Source of the DNA: Apteryx mantelli
Taxonomy: Eukaryota > Chordata > Aves > Apterygiformes > Apterygidae
Assembly: GCF_036417845.1 (NCBI RefSeq)
Contig: NW_027118693.1
Location: forward strand, 3,420,001-3,484,000
Length of the DNA: 64,000 nt
Reading direction: 5' to 3'
Position 1 is the first letter of the stretch; every line of letters starts with the position of its first letter. The position numbers and the translations under genes are program-made. This document shows, piece by piece, positions 61,901 through 64,000 of the stretch. The notes beneath the pieces are model-generated. The model searched no databases, was not told where the DNA came from, and saw only the letters and a program-made list of their open reading frames with translations.

Positions 61901-64000
61901 CAGGCACTCAGCCACAAGTGACATCACAACCACAACCTGCACCCACATCACCAGCACTGGCCTATCAGGCACTCAGCCACAGGTGACATTACAACTACAA
62001 ATTGTAGCCACAGGACCAGCACTGGCCTATCAGGCTTGAGCCACAAGTGACATCACAAAAACAAACTGCAGCCATAGGACCAGCACAGGCCTATCAGGCA
62101 CTGACCCACAAGTGACATCACAAACACAAACCCCACCCACAGCACCAGCACTGGCCTATCAGGCACTGACCCACAAGTGACATCACAAACACAAACTCCA
62201 CCCACAGCACCAGCACTGGCCTATCAGGCACTCAGCCACAAGTGACACCACAACCACAAACTCCACCCACAGCACCAGCACTGGCCTATCAGGCACTCAG
62301 CCACAAGTGACATCACAAACACAAACTGCACCCACAGCACCAGCACTGGCCTATCAGGCACTCAGCCACAAGTGACACCACAACCACAAACCCCACCCAC
62401 ATCACCAGCACTGGCCTATCAGGCACTCAGCCACAAGTGACATCACAAACACAATCTCCACCCACAGCACCAGCACTGGCCTATCAGGCACTGACCCACA
62501 AGTGACATCACAACCACAAACTGCACCCACAGCACCAGCACTGGCCTATCAGACACTGAGCCACAAGTGACATCATAAACACAAATAGCACGCACATCAC
62601 CAGCACTGGCCTATCAGGCACTGAGCCACAAGTGACACCACAATCACAAACCCCACCCACATCACCAGCACTGGCCTATCAGGCACTCAGCCACAAGTGA
62701 CACCACAACCACAAACCCCACCCACATCACCAGCACTGGCCTATCAGGCACTCAGCCACAAGTGACATCACAAACACAAACTGCACCCACAGCACCAGCA
62801 CTGGCCTATCAGGCACTGAGCCACAAGTGACATCACAACCAGAAACTCCACCCACAGCACCAGCACTGGCCTATCAGGCACTGAGACACAAGTGACATCA
62901 CAAACAAAAACTGCAGCCATGAGACCAGCACTGGCCTATCAGGCACTCAGCCACAAGTGACATCACAACCACAAACTCCACCCACAGCACCAGCACTGGC
63001 CTATCAGGCACTGAGCCACAAGTGACATCACAACCACAACCTGCAGCCACAGCACCAGCACTGGCCTATCAGGCACAGAGACACAAGGGACATCACAAAC
63101 ACAAACTCCACCCACAGCACCAGCACTGGCCTATCAGGCACTGAGCCACAAGTGACATCACAACCACAAACTCCACCCACAGCACCAGCACTGGCCTATC
63201 AGGCACTGACCCACAAGTGACATCACAACCACAACCTGCAGCCACAGCACCAGCACTGGCCTATCAGGCACAGAGACACAAGGGACATCACAAACACAAA
63301 CTCCACCCACAGCACCAGCACTGGCCTATCAGGCACTGAGCCACAAGTGACATCACAAACACAAACTGCACCCACAGCACCAGCACTGGCCTATCAGGCA
63401 CTGAGCCACAAGTGACATCACAAACACAAACTCCACCCACAGCACCAGCACTGGCCTATCAGGCACTCAGCCACAAGTGACATCATAAACACAAATAGCA
63501 CGCACATCACCAGCACTGGCCTATCAGGCACTGAGCCACAAGTGACATCACAAACACAAACCCCACCCACAGCACCAGCACTGGCCTATCAGGCACTCAG
63601 CCACAAGTGACATCACAAACACAAACTCCACCCACATGACCAGCACTGGCCTATCAGGCACTGAGCCACAAGTGACATCACAACCACAAACTCCACCCAC
63701 AGCACCAGCACTGGCCTATCAGGCACTGACCCACAAGTGACATCACAACCACAACCTGCAGCCACAGCACCAGCACTGGCCTATCAGGCACAGAGACACA
63801 AGGGACATCACAAACACAAACTGTACCCACAGCACCAGCACTGGCCTATCAGGCACTCAGACACAAGTGACATCACAAACACAAACCCCACCCACAGCAC
63901 CAGCACTGGCCTATCAGGCACTCAGCCACAAGTGACATCACAACCACAACCTGCACCCACATCACCAGCACTGGCCTATCAGGCACTCAGCCACAGGTGA

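Larger units (their letters stand above)
36549..64000 (+). repeat. 65-bp satellite array, about 422 copies, continuing past the window
   Basis: The 65-base monomer can be read as CACTGGCCTATCAGGCACT at positions 1-19, a C/G position at 20, CCACAAGTGACATCACAA at 23-40, an A/C position at 41, CACAAACT at 42-49, a G/C position at 50, and CACCCACAGCACCAG at 51-65. Consecutive starts such as 36549 and 36614 confirm the period. Rare 64- and 66-base monomers occur (for example near 37775, 50143 and 58215). All copies are on one strand, with no transposon insertion and no unique DNA in 27.4 kb. The consensus has no CpG and is 74% A+C on this strand. Open frames of 65 or 87 codons inside it are periodic artefacts. 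Confidence 0.98.

Noticed and set aside
36549-64000. Repeated 65- and 87-codon open frames in the satellite (Ser/Thr/His/Gln-rich)
   Set aside because: They recur only because 65 is not a multiple of 3 and stops are spaced by the monomer. Most start at GTG, every monomer contains TGA in some frame, and there is no gene context.
36549-64000. CRISPR-like array
   Set aside because: The units are contiguous 65-bp tandem copies without unique spacers, no cas genes are present, and the genome is eukaryotic.
36549-64000. CENP-B box in the satellite monomer
   Set aside because: The consensus contains no CpG, so the core CpG positions of the CENP-B box cannot be present. A centromeric role cannot be argued from that motif.

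Overview
The window reads as a bird nuclear genome. Three signals point there: CR1-type LINE fragments with the avian CR1 3' end, an olfactory receptor (OR) of the OR14-like clade that is greatly expanded in birds, and degraded class I and class III endogenous retroviruses. There is no prokaryotic organisation. The species cannot be named from sequence alone.

Layout. Positions 1-7100 are mostly non-coding, with an old CR1 tail and (GA)n and (CA)n tracts. An intact OR gene lies at 7108-8082, followed by CR1 sequence at 8.5-9.2 kb. A minus-strand, internally deleted ERV-L-like provirus remnant occupies about 11.9-14.9 kb. At 16.5-17.3 kb is a decayed tandem array with a period near 64 bp, related to the large satellite further right. 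A second intact OR, OR14-like, lies at 21973-22908. The GC-rich stretch 23-28 kb holds two CR1 pieces and no gene I can support. A third OR at 29056-30008 is broken by one frameshift. A candidate solo LTR (30582-31094), a 105-bp slice of inverted satellite (31095-31199) and a minus-strand gamma-like ERV (31200 to about 36335) follow directly on one another.

From 36549 to the window end (27.4 kb, about 422 copies) there is only a 65-bp tandem satellite. It is on one strand, uninterrupted by transposons, and runs off the right edge. It is built by nested in-register duplications of 50, 73 and 78 monomers. Its left edge (36345-36548) consists of decayed monomers.

The two intact ORs would act as odorant GPCRs in olfactory sensory neurons. 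Everything else is repeat or relic. The most interesting material is the satellite: its multi-kilobase duplication structure, two short dyad motifs shared with the decayed relic, and orientation switches at 16.78 kb and between 31.2 and 36.3 kb. These switches suggest an inversion whose ends lie in satellite DNA.
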